From Trinickia dabaoshanensis (lineage in GTDB: Bacteria > Pseudomonadota > Gammaproteobacteria > Burkholderiales > Burkholderiaceae), in the NCBI RefSeq assembly GCF_002879885.1, contig NZ_PNYA01000005.1:226756-290755 (forward strand): a DNA stretch of 64,000 nucleotides, given 5' to 3'. The stretch's first letter is position 1; every line of letters begins with the position of its first letter. The position numbers and the translations under genes are program-made. Under the pieces are notes generated by a model. It worked only from the letters and a program-made list of their open reading frames with translations. It had not been told where the DNA came from and searched no databases. Shown one piece after another: positions 18,856 through 28,167 of this stretch.

Positions 18856-19614
18856 ATGGCAGGTAACGCCCATCTGGTCACCCGGGCCATTGTCACCGGG
18901 CACACGCGCGGCCTCGGAGCGGCGCTCGTCGAGGCCTTGCGCGAGCGCGGCATCGATGTGCTCGGCCTGGCGCGCTCGCGAAGTGCGCCACGCCCGGACG
19001 CGGCCGCATTGCCGGGCCGCTTCGAACAAGTCGAACTCGATTTGTCCGATAGCGGCGCGCTCGCGCAATGGTTGGCGGGCGATACGCTCGCCGCGTTCGT
19101 GGCGGGCGCCGAGCGCGCCCTGCTCGTGAACAACGCGGGAACGGTCGCGCCGATCGGACCTTGCGCCGTTCAGCAGCCGGCCGACGTCGCCCGCGCCGTG
19201 GCGCTCAACGTCGCCGCGCCGCTGATGCTCTCGAGCGCGTTCTCGCGCGCCACGGCCGGCTTGAACGACCGGCGCATCGCGCACATTTCGAGCGGTGCGG
19301 CGCGCAATCCGTACGCGGGCTGGAATATCTATTGCGCGACGAAAGCCGCACTGGATCACCATGCGCGAGCCGTTGCGCTGGACGGCGAGCCGGCGCTGCG
19401 CATGGCGAGCGTGGCGCCCGGCGTCGTCGACACTGACATGCAAGGCGAAATCCGCGCGACCGACGAGGCGCGCTTTCCGCAACGCGAGCGTTTCGCCGAA
19501 ATGAAGCGAGCCGGGCAATTGACCTCGCCCAAGGAGGCGGCGGGAAAATTGGTCGACTACCTGTTGTCCGAGGCTTTCGGTCAAGCACCGACAGCCGATA
19601 TCCGCTCGGTGTAA
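18856..19614 (+). CDS. SDR family oxidoreductase
   Basis: A 252-residue short-chain dehydrogenase. The Rossmann motif is IVTGHTRGLGAALVE (about 12-26), LLVNNAGTV gives the NNAG motif, catalytic Ser is in HISSGAARNPYAGW and the YxxxK motif is in YCATKAALDHH. It resembles the sepiapterin/benzil-reductase-like branch, but the substrate is unknown. It starts 6 bases after the ene-reductase stop without a strong ribosome-binding site, which suggests translational coupling. Together they could reduce the C=C and then the C=O of reactive enones (inference). A strong hairpin follows. Confidence 0.88.
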   Translation: MAGNAHLVTRAIVTGHTRGLGAALVEALRERGIDVLGLARSRSAPRPDAAALPGRFEQVELDLSDSGALAQWLAGDTLAAFVAGAERALLVNNAGTVAPIGPCAVQQPADVARAVALNVAAPLMLSSAFSRATAGLNDRRIAHISSGAARNPYAGWNIYCATKAALDHHARAVALDGEPALRMASVAPGVVDTDMQGEIRATDEARFPQRERFAEMKRAGQLTSPKEAAGKLVDYLLSEAFGQAPTADIRSV

Positions 19615-19625
19615 CGCAGCGAGCG

Positions 19626-19655
19626 GCGAGGGCGGGCATCGCGCCCCGCCCTCGC
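19626..19655 (+). terminator. Hairpin terminator after the ene-reductase/SDR operon
   Basis: A perfect 11-bp stem (GCGAGGGCGGG / CCCGCCCTCGC) with an 8-base loop begins 11 bases after the SDR stop codon. No U-tract follows, so it could act as a terminator or 3' stabiliser. Confidence 0.55.
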
Positions 19656-19727
19656 ATCGGCGATCATCGGCGATAATCGAGGCCCAGTACCGCACGCTTG
19701 GCGCCTCGTTCGCCGTCTATCGATTCC

Positions 19728-21473
19728 ATGAGCAAGCCCGGCAGCCCACGCCATATCGACAACCTGCTTCGCGAAGCGCTCGAGCTTCAGCAAAACGGCG
19801 CCCTCGGCGAAGCGGAAACCGCCTATCGCGAGATCCTCGCCCTGCGCCCGCGCCACTTCGACGCGCTGCAACTTCTGGGCGCCTTGGCCCTGCAATCGAA
19901 GCAGTACGAGGAAGGCATCGCCCTTCTCACCCGAGCGCTTGCGATCGACGCGAGGCAAGCCCCCGTGCATTCGAACCTGGCGTTCGCGCTGAACGCGGTC
20001 GGACGCCACGACGCGGCACTCGCGGCGGCCAACCGTGCACTCGCGTTGAAAAGCGGCTTCGTCGATGCGCTGAACAATCGCGGGGTCGCTCTGGCCGGCT
20101 TGAATCGGCCCGGCGAAGCGCTCGAGAGTTTCGACAAAGCGCTCGCGGCCAAACCCGAGTTTCCCGAGGCGTGGAGCAACCGCAGTTGCGCGCTGCGCGA
20201 TTTGGGACTGCCCGAACAAGCGCTCGACAGTTGCGACAAAGCGCTGGCACTGCGCCCAAACTATGCCGAGGCGTGGAGCAATCGCGCCAATGCGCTGTCC
20301 GATCTGAACCGGCCGCTGGAGGCCCAACAAAGTTACGAGCGTGCGCTGGCATCGGCGTCCAATTTCGTCGACGCTTGGAACAATCTGGGCCTCACGTTCG
20401 TCGATATGAACCGGCATGCCGATGCGCTCGCGTCGTACGAACGCGCACTGTCGCTCGCTCCCGATTCAGCCGAAACGCACTGGAATCGCGCGCTTTGCTT
20501 GCTGCAGATGGGCGAGCTCGCCCCCGGCTTTGCCGAATACGAATGGCGCTGGCAACGCAAACGCATCGCACCGAGCCAGCGCGTGTTCGATGCGCCGCTG
20601 TGGCTCGGCGATGCACCGCTCGGCGGCAAGACGATCTTGCTTCACGCCGAACAGGGCCTCGGCGACACATTGCAGTTTTGCCGCTATGCCACGCTGGTCG
20701 CGAAGCAAGGCGCGCGGGTCGTGCTGGAGGTGCAGCCCGAACTCGAACGTCTGCTTGCCGGGCTCGCGGGTGTGGACGAACTCGTGAGAGCGGGCGAACC
20801 GCTCCCGGCCTTCGATTACCATTGCCCTCTTCTGAGCCTGCCGCTCGCACTCGGCACGAGCGTGTCGACGATTCCGGCCGACACGCCATACCTATTCGCC
20901 GACCCTCGAGCGTCGGCGCAATGGCGCGCACGAATCGAGGCGGCAACGCATCGGCCGATGAAGAAGGTGGGCCTCGTATGGGCCGGAGGGCATCGTCCCC
21001 ACGTCCCCGAATTGCGAAAGAACGACGCACGCCGCTCACTGAGCGTCGATCGGTTCGCGCCGATCCTCGAGGTGCCGGGGGTGCAGTTCTTTAGCCTGCA
21101 AAAGGGCGAGAAAGCCGAGCGGCAGCTGAGCGAGTTGCGCGAGCGCAATGAAGCGAGCCGCAGCATCATCGATTGGACCGGCGAGTTCAGCGATTTCGCC
21201 GATACGGCCGCGCTCGTCGCGAACCTCGACCTGGTCATCTCCGTCGATACATCGACCGCGCACCTGGCCGGCGCCATGAACAAACCCGTGTGGATCTTGA
21301 ACCGCCTCGATACCTGCTGGCGCTGGATGCTAGAGCGCGAGGACAGCCCGTGGTATCCGAGCGCGCGGTTGTTCCGCCAACAGAGCCTCGGCGAGTGGGA
21401 TAGCGTCATCGAAGACGTCAAGCGGAGTTTGGCCGCGCTCGCATCGGAGCAGGCGGAGATCGCCCAGCGCTGA
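19728..21473 (+). CDS. TPR protein with glycosyltransferase-9-like C-terminal domain
   Basis: A 581-residue protein. Residues about 5-270 are seven or more tetratricopeptide repeats (recurring ALALKSGFVDALNNRG-type units). The C-terminal part (about 300-560) resembles GT-B glycosyltransferases of the heptosyltransferase/GT9 kind: LHAEQGLGDTLQFCRYA, KKVGLVWAGG and the sugar-nucleotide motif LVISVDTSTAHLAGAMNKPV. TPR-glycosyltransferase fusions may glycosylate proteins or surface glycans in other bacteria; the acceptor here is unknown. The ATG at 19728 is preferred over a TTG at 19698. It is not in a polysaccharide cluster, which makes the role hard to place. The next gene is convergent. Confidence 0.82.
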   Translation: MSKPGSPRHIDNLLREALELQQNGALGEAETAYREILALRPRHFDALQLLGALALQSKQYEEGIALLTRALAIDARQAPVHSNLAFALNAVGRHDAALAAANRALALKSGFVDALNNRGVALAGLNRPGEALESFDKALAAKPEFPEAWSNRSCALRDLGLPEQALDSCDKALALRPNYAEAWSNRANALSDLNRPLEAQQSYERALASASNFVDAWNNLGLTFVDMNRHADALASYERALSLAPDSAETHWNRALCLLQMGELAPGFAEYEWRWQRKRIAPSQRVFDAPLWLGDAPLGGKTILLHAEQGLGDTLQFCRYATLVAKQGARVVLEVQPELERLLAGLAGVDELVRAGEPLPAFDYHCPLLSLPLALGTSVSTIPADTPYLFADPRASAQWRARIEAATHRPMKKVGLVWAGGHRPHVPELRKNDARRSLSVDRFAPILEVPGVQFFSLQKGEKAERQLSELRERNEASRSIIDWTGEFSDFADTAALVANLDLVISVDTSTAHLAGAMNKPVWILNRLDTCWRWMLEREDSPWYPSARLFRQQSLGEWDSVIEDVKRSLAALASEQAEIAQR

Positions 21474-21500
21474 CGCGGGCGTGGGGCGCTCCCGCTTCGC

Positions 21501-22472
21501 TCAGCGTGCCGCGCGCGGTTGCGCGAATTGTTGACGGTAGGCCGCGGGGCTCGTCAGCGCAATGCGCCGGAAATGCCGGCGCAGGGATTCCTCCGAGCCG
21601 AAACCGGCCCGCTGCGCGATGACCGAGATCGATAAACGCGGCCGCGTCTCGAGCATGTCCTTCGCCAACGCGACGCGTTCACGGATCAACCAATCGTAGG
21701 GGCCGAGCCCCGTTGCCTCGCGAAAGCGCCTTTGCAATGTTCTCGCGCTCATCGACGCGCGCCGCGCCAGCGACTCGACGGTATGCTCGGCTGCCGCATG
21801 CGCGCGCATCCAATCGATCAAGCGAGCGAGCCGCCCGCCGTCGTCTTCGGGCGGCATCGGCCGCGGGACGAACTGCGCTTGCCCGCCGTCGCGATGCGGC
21901 GGCACCACGAGCCGTTGAGCCACCCGATTCGCCACCGCCGCGCCGTGGTCGCGCCGCACGAGATGCAGCAGCATATCGAGGCCCGCCGCCGACCCCGCCG
22001 ACGTCATCACGGCACCCTCATCGACATAGAGCGCATCGGGCTCGACGCGTAGCGCCGGATAACGGGCTTTGAGTTTTTCGGCGTAGCGCCAGTGCGTGGT
22101 GACCGTTTTGCCGTCCAATACACCGGCCGCCGCGAGCACGAAAACGCCCGAACAAATCGAGCATAACCTCGCGCCTCGACGCGCCGCCGCGCGCAGTTTG
22201 CGCAGCAGCGGCTCCGGCGGCGCCTCGTCCGCGTCACGCCAACCGGGTATGACGATCGTGTCCGCACGATCGAGCAGTTTGAGCGTGTACGGCGCAAAGA
22301 GGGTAATTCCGCCCGCCGCGTGAATCGGCCCGTCTTCAGCGGCGCAAACGGCGAATCGATACCACGGCACCTCGAGTTCGGGGCGCGGTAACGCAAACAG
22401 TTCGACGACGCAGCCGAACTCGAAGGTGCAGAGCCGATCGTATGCGACGGCCACGACGAGATGAGATTGCAT
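21501..22472 (-). CDS. ftrA: Transcriptional regulator FtrA (DJ-1/PfpI + AraC)
   Basis: A 323-residue GlxA-type regulator. The N-terminal domain (about 1-185) is a DJ-1/PfpI glutamine-amidotransferase-like fold with CSICSGVFVLAAAGVLDGK at the nucleophile elbow; the C-terminal domain (about 220-315) carries two AraC helix-turn-helix motifs (ESLARRASMSARTLQRRF and ISVIAQRAGFGSEESLRRHF). Length and the sequence style match FtrA, often found beside a rhodanese gene, as here (divergent, 117 bases apart). The two probably form a regulator-target pair. The effector is unknown. Confidence 0.9.
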   Translation of the reverse strand: MQSHLVVAVAYDRLCTFEFGCVVELFALPRPELEVPWYRFAVCAAEDGPIHAAGGITLFAPYTLKLLDRADTIVIPGWRDADEAPPEPLLRKLRAAARRGARLCSICSGVFVLAAAGVLDGKTVTTHWRYAEKLKARYPALRVEPDALYVDEGAVMTSAGSAAGLDMLLHLVRRDHGAAVANRVAQRLVVPPHRDGGQAQFVPRPMPPEDDGGRLARLIDWMRAHAAAEHTVESLARRASMSARTLQRRFREATGLGPYDWLIRERVALAKDMLETRPRLSISVIAQRAGFGSEESLRRHFRRIALTSPAAYRQQFAQPRAAR

Positions 22473-22589
22473 GGCGCGATGTTACCGGATATTGACGATT
22501 GCGCCACTGCCCGCATACGAGCGGGAACGCGATAATGCCTGTGCGTTCCCACTCATCGCCCCATCGGCAAACGAGGACAAGAGGCAATC

Positions 22590-23057
22590 ATGCAGAACTC
22601 ATCGGCCGTCACCGCCATCGCCCCCGCGCCCAGCGAAGCCGCGCTTGCCCATTTCGAAGCGTCGATGCGTTTCGAAACCGATTGTTCCGACGTGCACGAC
22701 GCGCTCGTCGTCAAAGGCCAGCGCGATTTCGTGTTGCTCGATGTTCGAAGCCCCGCCCTGTTCGCCGCGGGGCACGTACCCGGCGCGATCAACTTGCCCC
22801 ACGGCAAAATCATCGCATCGAAGCTCGCGCAATACGCGCCCGAGACGATCTTCGTCACGTATTGCGCCGGGCCTCACTGCAACGGCGCAACCCGTGGCGC
22901 GATACGGCTGGCGAAGCTCGGACGCCCCGTCAAAATCATGATCGGAGGCGTAACGGGCTGGCTCGACGAAGGCTTCGCGCTCGCGACCGCGGCCGAAGCG
23001 CGGCCTCAAGCGCCTGGCGCGATCAGGCCGCTAGCAACGTCGCCAGCTCACGAGTGA
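22590..23057 (+). CDS. Rhodanese-like domain protein
   Basis: A 155-residue single-domain rhodanese. The fold signature FVLLDVRSPALFAAGHVPGAINLPHG and the active-site loop YCAGPHCNGATRGA are present, with the catalytic Cys at the start of the loop (Cys in TYCAGP). Such proteins carry a persulfide and move sulfur from thiosulfate or other donors to acceptors. It is divergent from ftrA. Its last 35 bases overlap the 3' end of the dapA-like gene on the other strand, a convergent tail-to-tail overlap. Confidence 0.9.
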   Translation: MQNSSAVTAIAPAPSEAALAHFEASMRFETDCSDVHDALVVKGQRDFVLLDVRSPALFAAGHVPGAINLPHGKIIASKLAQYAPETIFVTYCAGPHCNGATRGAIRLAKLGRPVKIMIGGVTGWLDEGFALATAAEARPQAPGAIRPLATSPAHE

Positions 23058-23880
23058 GCGCATCGCTCGCAGGCATCATCGGCGCGCGCAACTCGTTGGC
23101 GATCCGACCTTGGACAGCCAGCGCGGCCTTCACGGGCGCCGGGTTCGGCTCGGACACGAGTGCGCGCAAGAGCGGCGCCAGTTCGTGGTAAATCGCGCGG
23201 CCTTGCGCGAGATCGCCACGCGCAAGCGCCGCGTGCATCGCGACGAAGCGCTCGGTACGCACATGGGCGGTCGCGGCGATCGCACCCGCGCCGCCCATGC
23301 ACATCGACGTGAACATCGCGTCGTCGTTGCCGGCCAACACTTGCAGACGTCCGTCGAGGATCAGCGCCAACGTCGTCTCGGGCGAGCACGCGCAATCCTT
23401 GATCGCCTGAATTCGCGGGTGGGCAGCGAGCGTGAGCAGCGTATCGAGTTCGATCCGGACGCCGGTTCGGTACGGAATGTCGTATAGAACGATCGGCTTG
23501 GCGCTCGCATCGGCCAACGTCGAGAAGTGATCGAGAATCCCGGCCTGCGATGGACGAATGTAATACGGCGCGGTGATCAGCAAGCCGTCGATCGGCTGGT
23601 CATTGAGCCGCAGCACACGCTCGCGCAACGCGACGGCTCGATTACCCGCCACACCCGCGATCACGGGCAGGCCTTCGGCCGCCTCTAGGATCGTTGCCAG
23701 CACCGCATCTTGCTCGTCCTCCGACATCGCGGCAGGCTCGCCCGTCGTACCGAGCGCGGCGAAGCCCGCGACGCCCGCTTCGCGGCAGCGAGCGACGAGT
23801 GCCGCGAGCGCGCGATGGTCTACCGCCCCAGCCTTGAACGGCGTGACGAGCGGGATCCAAATACCGGAAAAAATCGACAT
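23023..23880 (-). CDS. dapA: 4-hydroxy-tetrahydrodipicolinate synthase-like (DapA family)
   Basis: A 285-residue class I aldolase-type lyase. The residues of the E. coli enzyme fall at the same numbers: GTTGE at 44-48, Tyr133 in VLYDIPYRTG and the Schiff-base Lys161 in QAIKDCA. DapA condenses pyruvate with aspartate semialdehyde in lysine and diaminopimelate synthesis. It is not with other lysine genes, and Burkholderiaceae carry several DapA-family paralogues, so a related pyruvate lyase activity is possible. The ATG at 23880 has AGGTGAAGGA directly upstream; a longer frame to 24075 has no homologous content. The 3' end overlaps the rhodanese gene by 35 bases. Confidence 0.82.
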   Translation of the reverse strand: MSIFSGIWIPLVTPFKAGAVDHRALAALVARCREAGVAGFAALGTTGEPAAMSEDEQDAVLATILEAAEGLPVIAGVAGNRAVALRERVLRLNDQPIDGLLITAPYYIRPSQAGILDHFSTLADASAKPIVLYDIPYRTGVRIELDTLLTLAAHPRIQAIKDCACSPETTLALILDGRLQVLAGNDDAMFTSMCMGGAGAIAATAHVRTERFVAMHAALARGDLAQGRAIYHELAPLLRALVSEPNPAPVKAALAVQGRIANELRAPMMPASDALTRELATLLAA

Positions 23881-24171
23881 TCCTTCACCTCGAAACGTGA
23901 CCGAATCGAATCCGAGGGAGGCGCCGGGAAGGGCAAGGAGAAGACCATTGATGCTGTCCCGTCGCGCGTCCGACGGCACAGCGCACCGGTCAGACGTGCG
24001 ACTGTTTTTTGGCTTTGGAAACGGCAAGCGCGAGCGCCGCGCCGCACTGAGCGTGCAGGCGCCGGAGCGCGACAACCGGTGGGAGATGTACGAGACCCGT
24101 TTCCATTCGACGCAGTGTACAGCGTCGGCGTCGCCATGGGCAATACTTTTGCCGGTCCTAGAAGCACTCGC

Positions 24172-25047
24172 CTATCCCTTCAGGACGAGCGATCCTTCCG
24201 GGTACTGGTTGCAGATGAATTCAACGAAGGCGCGGACCTTCGGCGATGGGAGCCGGCGCGACGTATGCAGAACCCAGAGCGCGACGTCGGCATCCGAGAC
24301 CGTGCCCCACTGCACCAACTCTCCTCGCGTCAGTTGCCCCCACGCGATCGACTGCGGCATTAGCGCGGCGCCCGCCCCGGCGACCGCCGCATCGCGGATC
24401 ATCAAGAACGACGAAAGCCTGAGCCTCGGCACAGGCTGCACGATCAACCGGCCTTCGTCGAGACTCCAATGGCTCGGCTGAAAGTTCGAGAACACGATGC
24501 CGGGTACCGCTGTGACCACGCCCGGACTCGGCACCGGTACCGACGGTGCCGCCACGACCACCAGCCTGTCCTTCGCGAAACACCGGCCCACCAAGCTGCT
24601 ATCGGGGCTCGGATTGATGCGGATGGCGATGTCGAACTGCTCTTCGACGAGATCGACGAGCCGGTCCTCGGCCACCAAGTCCACCGTCACCTCCGGGTAG
24701 GCAGCGCAGAACTCGGCGCAAATGCGGCCCATGGCGAGTTGCGAGAACAACACGGGCGACGCGATGCGCAAGCGGCCGCGTGGCGCCGCCAGCCCTTCCC
24801 GGGTAGCGGTCATCGCATCGGCCACCTCGTGCATCGGCCCTTCTGTCCGGGCCATCAGCATCTCTCCGGCTTCCGTCAATTTGAGGCCACGGGCGCCGCG
24901 CTCGATGAGCCGCACGCCGAGTTGCTCTTCCAGATCGGCAATACGACGAGACAGCGTCGCCTTCGACTTGCCGCTGGCGCGGCTCGCCTTTCCCAGTCCT
25001 CCGTTCGATGCGACCAGCGCGAAGTCGGCAAGCGCGTTCAGATCCAC
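24172..25047 (-). CDS. LysR-family regulator
   Basis: A 291-residue LysR-type regulator. The N-terminal winged helix (about 1-60: ADFALVASNGGLGKASRASGKSKATLSRRIADLEEQLGVRLI) is followed by the periplasmic-binding-like effector domain (about 90-285). The start codon is GTG. It is divergent, by 104 bases, from the oxidoreductase at 25152, the usual arrangement for a LysR protein and its target. No convincing T-N11-A palindrome could be picked out in the short gap. Confidence 0.9.
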   Translation of the reverse strand: MDLNALADFALVASNGGLGKASRASGKSKATLSRRIADLEEQLGVRLIERGARGLKLTEAGEMLMARTEGPMHEVADAMTATREGLAAPRGRLRIASPVLFSQLAMGRICAEFCAAYPEVTVDLVAEDRLVDLVEEQFDIAIRINPSPDSSLVGRCFAKDRLVVVAAPSVPVPSPGVVTAVPGIVFSNFQPSHWSLDEGRLIVQPVPRLRLSSFLMIRDAAVAGAGAALMPQSIAWGQLTRGELVQWGTVSDADVALWVLHTSRRLPSPKVRAFVEFICNQYPEGSLVLKG

Positions 25048-25151
25048 GGTGTTCCATTTTTGAAACGATGTGTCTACATTTTCGGGTCTTCGTTTTGTTT
25101 CCGCAACACCTTATCTTGTTCACACCACAACTTGATAGACGAGGACTCGAA

Positions 25152-26087
25152 ATGAACAAGACTCAACGTGCCGCACTGATCCGCGCATACGGCGACGCCA
25201 ACGCCGTCGAATTGGCCGAGATTTCGAAGCCGGAACCGGCGGAAGGCCAGGTTCTGGTCCGCGTGCGCGCCGCCGGTGTAAACGGCATCGATTGGAAAGT
25301 GCGCGAGGGATACGTTCGGGACGCCTTCCCGCTCCAGCTTCCCGCGGTGCTCGGCGTCGAGCTGGCCGGCATGGTCGAGGCCGTCGGGCCTCGGGCAACA
25401 CGCTTTCAGGTCGGCGATCGGGTCATGGGCCCGGTTGGCGGCCTCGGCGCCTACGCGGATTTCGTGACGGTCAGCGAGGCGAACCTGTCTCGTACGCCCG
25501 AACAACTCGACGACATCCAGGCGGCCGCAATTCCGGTGGCGACCGTGTCGGCTTGGCAAAGCTTGCATCACGCCGGTCCGATCCGCCCCGGTCAGCGAGT
25601 CTTGATCCACGGCGCGGCCGGTGGGCTCGGCGGGTATGCCGTGCAATTCGCGAAGCGCGCGGGCGCCGAGGTGTATGCCACCGCCGCGGGGGTTCACTTG
25701 GATTACGTGCGAAGCCTCGGCGCCGACCACGTCATCGACTATCGGACGCAACGCTTCGAAGACATCGCACGCGACATCGACCTCGTACTCGACTACGTCG
25801 GCGGCGACGTACTCGACCGCTCTTGGCAGGTGCTCACGCCGACGGGTGCGATCGTCGGCACGACCTCGCCCGACATTCTGGCGCGTACGCCGGCCGGGCG
25901 CCGCGGGCTGTGGTTCATCAATCAGCCCGATGCGGCTCTACTCGAGCGGCTCGCCGCGGACGTTGCGAACGGCACGCTGACGTCGAAGGTGAGCGAGGTC
26001 GTCGGCTTCGCAGAGATTCCCGCCGTCATCGAACGCAATCGCACCGAATCGCATTCGGGCAAGGCCGTCGTGGATTTTTCGCGCTAA
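25152..26087 (+). CDS. NADP-dependent quinone-oxidoreductase-like protein (MDR family)
   Basis: A 311-residue zinc-independent medium-chain reductase. The GroES-like domain (about 1-125) has AAGVNGIDWKVREGY and GVELAGMVEAVG; the Rossmann part shows the nucleotide motif LIHGAAGGLGGYAVQFAKRAGAEV. The zinc-binding cysteines of alcohol dehydrogenases are missing. It should reduce quinones or enones with NADPH. Start ATG 25152 matches the family N-terminus; the frame extends back into the LysR gene without function. It is the first gene of a pair with the NmrA-like gene 29 bases downstream and is probably controlled by the divergent LysR protein. Confidence 0.88.
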   Translation: MNKTQRAALIRAYGDANAVELAEISKPEPAEGQVLVRVRAAGVNGIDWKVREGYVRDAFPLQLPAVLGVELAGMVEAVGPRATRFQVGDRVMGPVGGLGAYADFVTVSEANLSRTPEQLDDIQAAAIPVATVSAWQSLHHAGPIRPGQRVLIHGAAGGLGGYAVQFAKRAGAEVYATAAGVHLDYVRSLGADHVIDYRTQRFEDIARDIDLVLDYVGGDVLDRSWQVLTPTGAIVGTTSPDILARTPAGRRGLWFINQPDAALLERLAADVANGTLTSKVSEVVGFAEIPAVIERNRTESHSGKAVVDFSR

Positions 26088-26116
26088 CTCACTCTCATTT
26101 CTTCTTGGAGCTTCAC

Positions 26117-26995
26117 ATGAGCATTCTCGTTACCGGCGCGACCGGCACAGTCGGTTCGCTTATCGTTCAACGACTCCGCGATGCGAACGCCGAGGTCAAA
26201 GCACTCGTTCGCCACCCGGGCAAAATCAGTTTCCCGGCAGGCGTCACGGAAGTGGCCGGCGACTTGGCGGATGTCGCGTCGATGCGCGCGGCGCTTTCAT
26301 CGGTGCGGACCTTGTTCCTTCTGAACGCGGTTACGCCCGATGAGATCACCCAAGCCCTAATCGCGCTGAACCTCGCTCGCGAGGCCGGCGTCGAACGCAT
26401 CGTCTACCTTTCGGTCATCCATGCCGATCGCTATACGAACGTGCCGCACTTCACCGGCAAGCACACGGTCGAGCGCATGATCGAAAGCCTCGATATGGCC
26501 GCGACCATCCTGCGTCCCGCCTACTTCATGCAGAACGAGCGGATGGTGCAGCAAGTCATCGAGAACTACGGGGTCTATCCGATGCCGATCGGCTCCGCCG
26601 GCGTGGCGATGATCGATGTGCGCGATATCGCCGATCTCGCTGTCGGGGAGCTTTTGCGGCGGGATCGCGCGCCTGACCGGTTGCCGCGTGTGACCCTGGA
26701 CTTAGTCGGGCCCGATCGGCTGACCGGCCCTTCTGCGGCCGAGGTATGGAGCACCGCGCTCGGGCGCGAGGTGAAATACGGCGGCGACGATACGGCGGCC
26801 TTCGAGGCACAGATGGCCTCGTTCGGTCCGGGCTGGCTCGCCTACGATATGCGGCTCATGATGGAAGGGATCCAGCAACACGGCATGCGAGGCGCGGACG
26901 GCGCGGTGGATCGGCTCGAAGCGATGCTGGGGCGCCCTTTGCGCAGGTATGTCGATTTTGTCGGGGAAACGGCGGCGAACGCCAAACCCGATTAA
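26117..26995 (+). CDS. NmrA-family NAD(P)-binding protein
   Basis: A 292-residue atypical SDR of the NmrA/HSCARG type. The nucleotide motif is LVTGATGTVGSLIVQRL (4-20), and ALVRHPGK follows; catalytic Tyr-xxx-Lys is not obvious, as in NmrA-like redox sensors, but family members also include true quinone reductases. CTTGGAG precedes the ATG. It is in one operon with the quinone-reductase-like gene. The last four bases overlap the convergent CDF transporter gene. Confidence 0.88.
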   Translation: MSILVTGATGTVGSLIVQRLRDANAEVKALVRHPGKISFPAGVTEVAGDLADVASMRAALSSVRTLFLLNAVTPDEITQALIALNLAREAGVERIVYLSVIHADRYTNVPHFTGKHTVERMIESLDMAATILRPAYFMQNERMVQQVIENYGVYPMPIGSAGVAMIDVRDIADLAVGELLRRDRAPDRLPRVTLDLVGPDRLTGPSAAEVWSTALGREVKYGGDDTAAFEAQMASFGPGWLAYDMRLMMEGIQQHGMRGADGAVDRLEAMLGRPLRRYVDFVGETAANAKPD

Positions 26996-27948
26996 CGACT
27001 CGCGGGCTCGGAAGCGCCGTGCCCGTGAGCGCTCCCCGGGTCGGCGCAATCGTGCTCCTCGACCTGCACGGTGACGTGTTCGACGTTGAACCGTAACGAT
27101 AGACGGCGCCGAACCGCGGCCACCACATCGTGCGCGGCCGCCCCGGGCGCCGGATGCACATGCAGCGTGACCAGATGGCGCTCGGCCGTGATCGACCACG
27201 CATGAATATGATGGGCATCGCGCACCTCGGCAACGTTGCGCTCGAGATCGGCCTTGATGTCCGCGAGGCTGATGCCCTGCGGCGTCCCCTCGAGCAAAAT
27301 GTGGGCGGACGCTCTGACGATCCCCCAGGCGCTTTTCAGGATGATCACCGCAACGAAGATCGAGAGGAGCGGATCGATCGGCGTCCATCCTGTCAGCAAG
27401 ATCACGACTGCCGCAACGATGGCCGCGAGCGATCCGAGCATGTCGCCCAAGACGTGAAGCCAAGCGCCGCGGACGTTGAGATTCTCGCGGTTGCCGCCGT
27501 GCAGAGCGAGAAACGCGCCGATGTTCGCGGCAAGTCCCGCAAAAGCAACGATCAACATCGTCTTGCCGACAACAGGTACCGGTTCCGCGAACCGGCGTAC
27601 CGCCTCGACCAAGATCGCAGCTGCGATAACGAACAGCGCGCAGCCGTTCACGAAGGCGGCAAGAATCTCGAGGCGCTTGTAGCCGTATGAAAGCTGCGCG
27701 TTTGCCGGGCGGCGGCCATAGCGAATGGCCGCCCAACTGAATCCCAGCGCGGCCGTGTCGCTGACCATATGGCCCGCATCGGCCAGCAGTGCCAGCGATC
27801 CCGACAACAGACCGCCGACGATCTCGACGATCATGAAAACCGCGATGATGAGCAAGGCTACGCCGATACGGCGCTGATCCGTTATGCCGTGCAGGTGATC
27901 GTGGCCGTGGCCGGTGTGTTCGTCTCGATCATTCCGAGAATGTGCCAT
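26992..27948 (-). CDS. czcD: Cation diffusion facilitator (CzcD/ZitB-like)
   Basis: A 318-residue inner-membrane Zn/Co/Cd exporter. A His-rich N-terminus (DEHTGHGHDHLHG) precedes six transmembrane helices. The metal sites HMVSD (helix 2) and HVLGD (helix 5) are intact, and the cytoplasmic C-terminal domain has HHIHAWSI and a His-containing tail. It exports divalent metal in exchange for protons. Start ATG 27948 is placed just before the His-rich segment; the frame is open to 28035 without recognisable content. No metal regulator is adjacent. The 3' end overlaps the NmrA-like gene by 4 bases. Confidence 0.9.
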   Translation of the reverse strand: MAHSRNDRDEHTGHGHDHLHGITDQRRIGVALLIIAVFMIVEIVGGLLSGSLALLADAGHMVSDTAALGFSWAAIRYGRRPANAQLSYGYKRLEILAAFVNGCALFVIAAAILVEAVRRFAEPVPVVGKTMLIVAFAGLAANIGAFLALHGGNRENLNVRGAWLHVLGDMLGSLAAIVAAVVILLTGWTPIDPLLSIFVAVIILKSAWGIVRASAHILLEGTPQGISLADIKADLERNVAEVRDAHHIHAWSITAERHLVTLHVHPAPGAAAHDVVAAVRRRLSLRFNVEHVTVQVEEHDCADPGSAHGHGASEPASR

Positions 27949-28167
27949 CGCTATGCTCACCCAGTCGAGTTGGCGGGGATACCGGCCGACTGGGCAACCC
28001 ACCCAACTGCCGGCGCGCAACGACAGTCCAAGCAAGCCGCGCGCCTCCAGCCGGGGCTCGAAATATTATCGTTTCCGGATAATCCGAATGTGCCTTATTG
28101 CATGCATTGGTAGTAAGCTATCTGGCGTACCAGCAAAATCAACGCGTGAGCGAGCGCGGGGGCAAGC

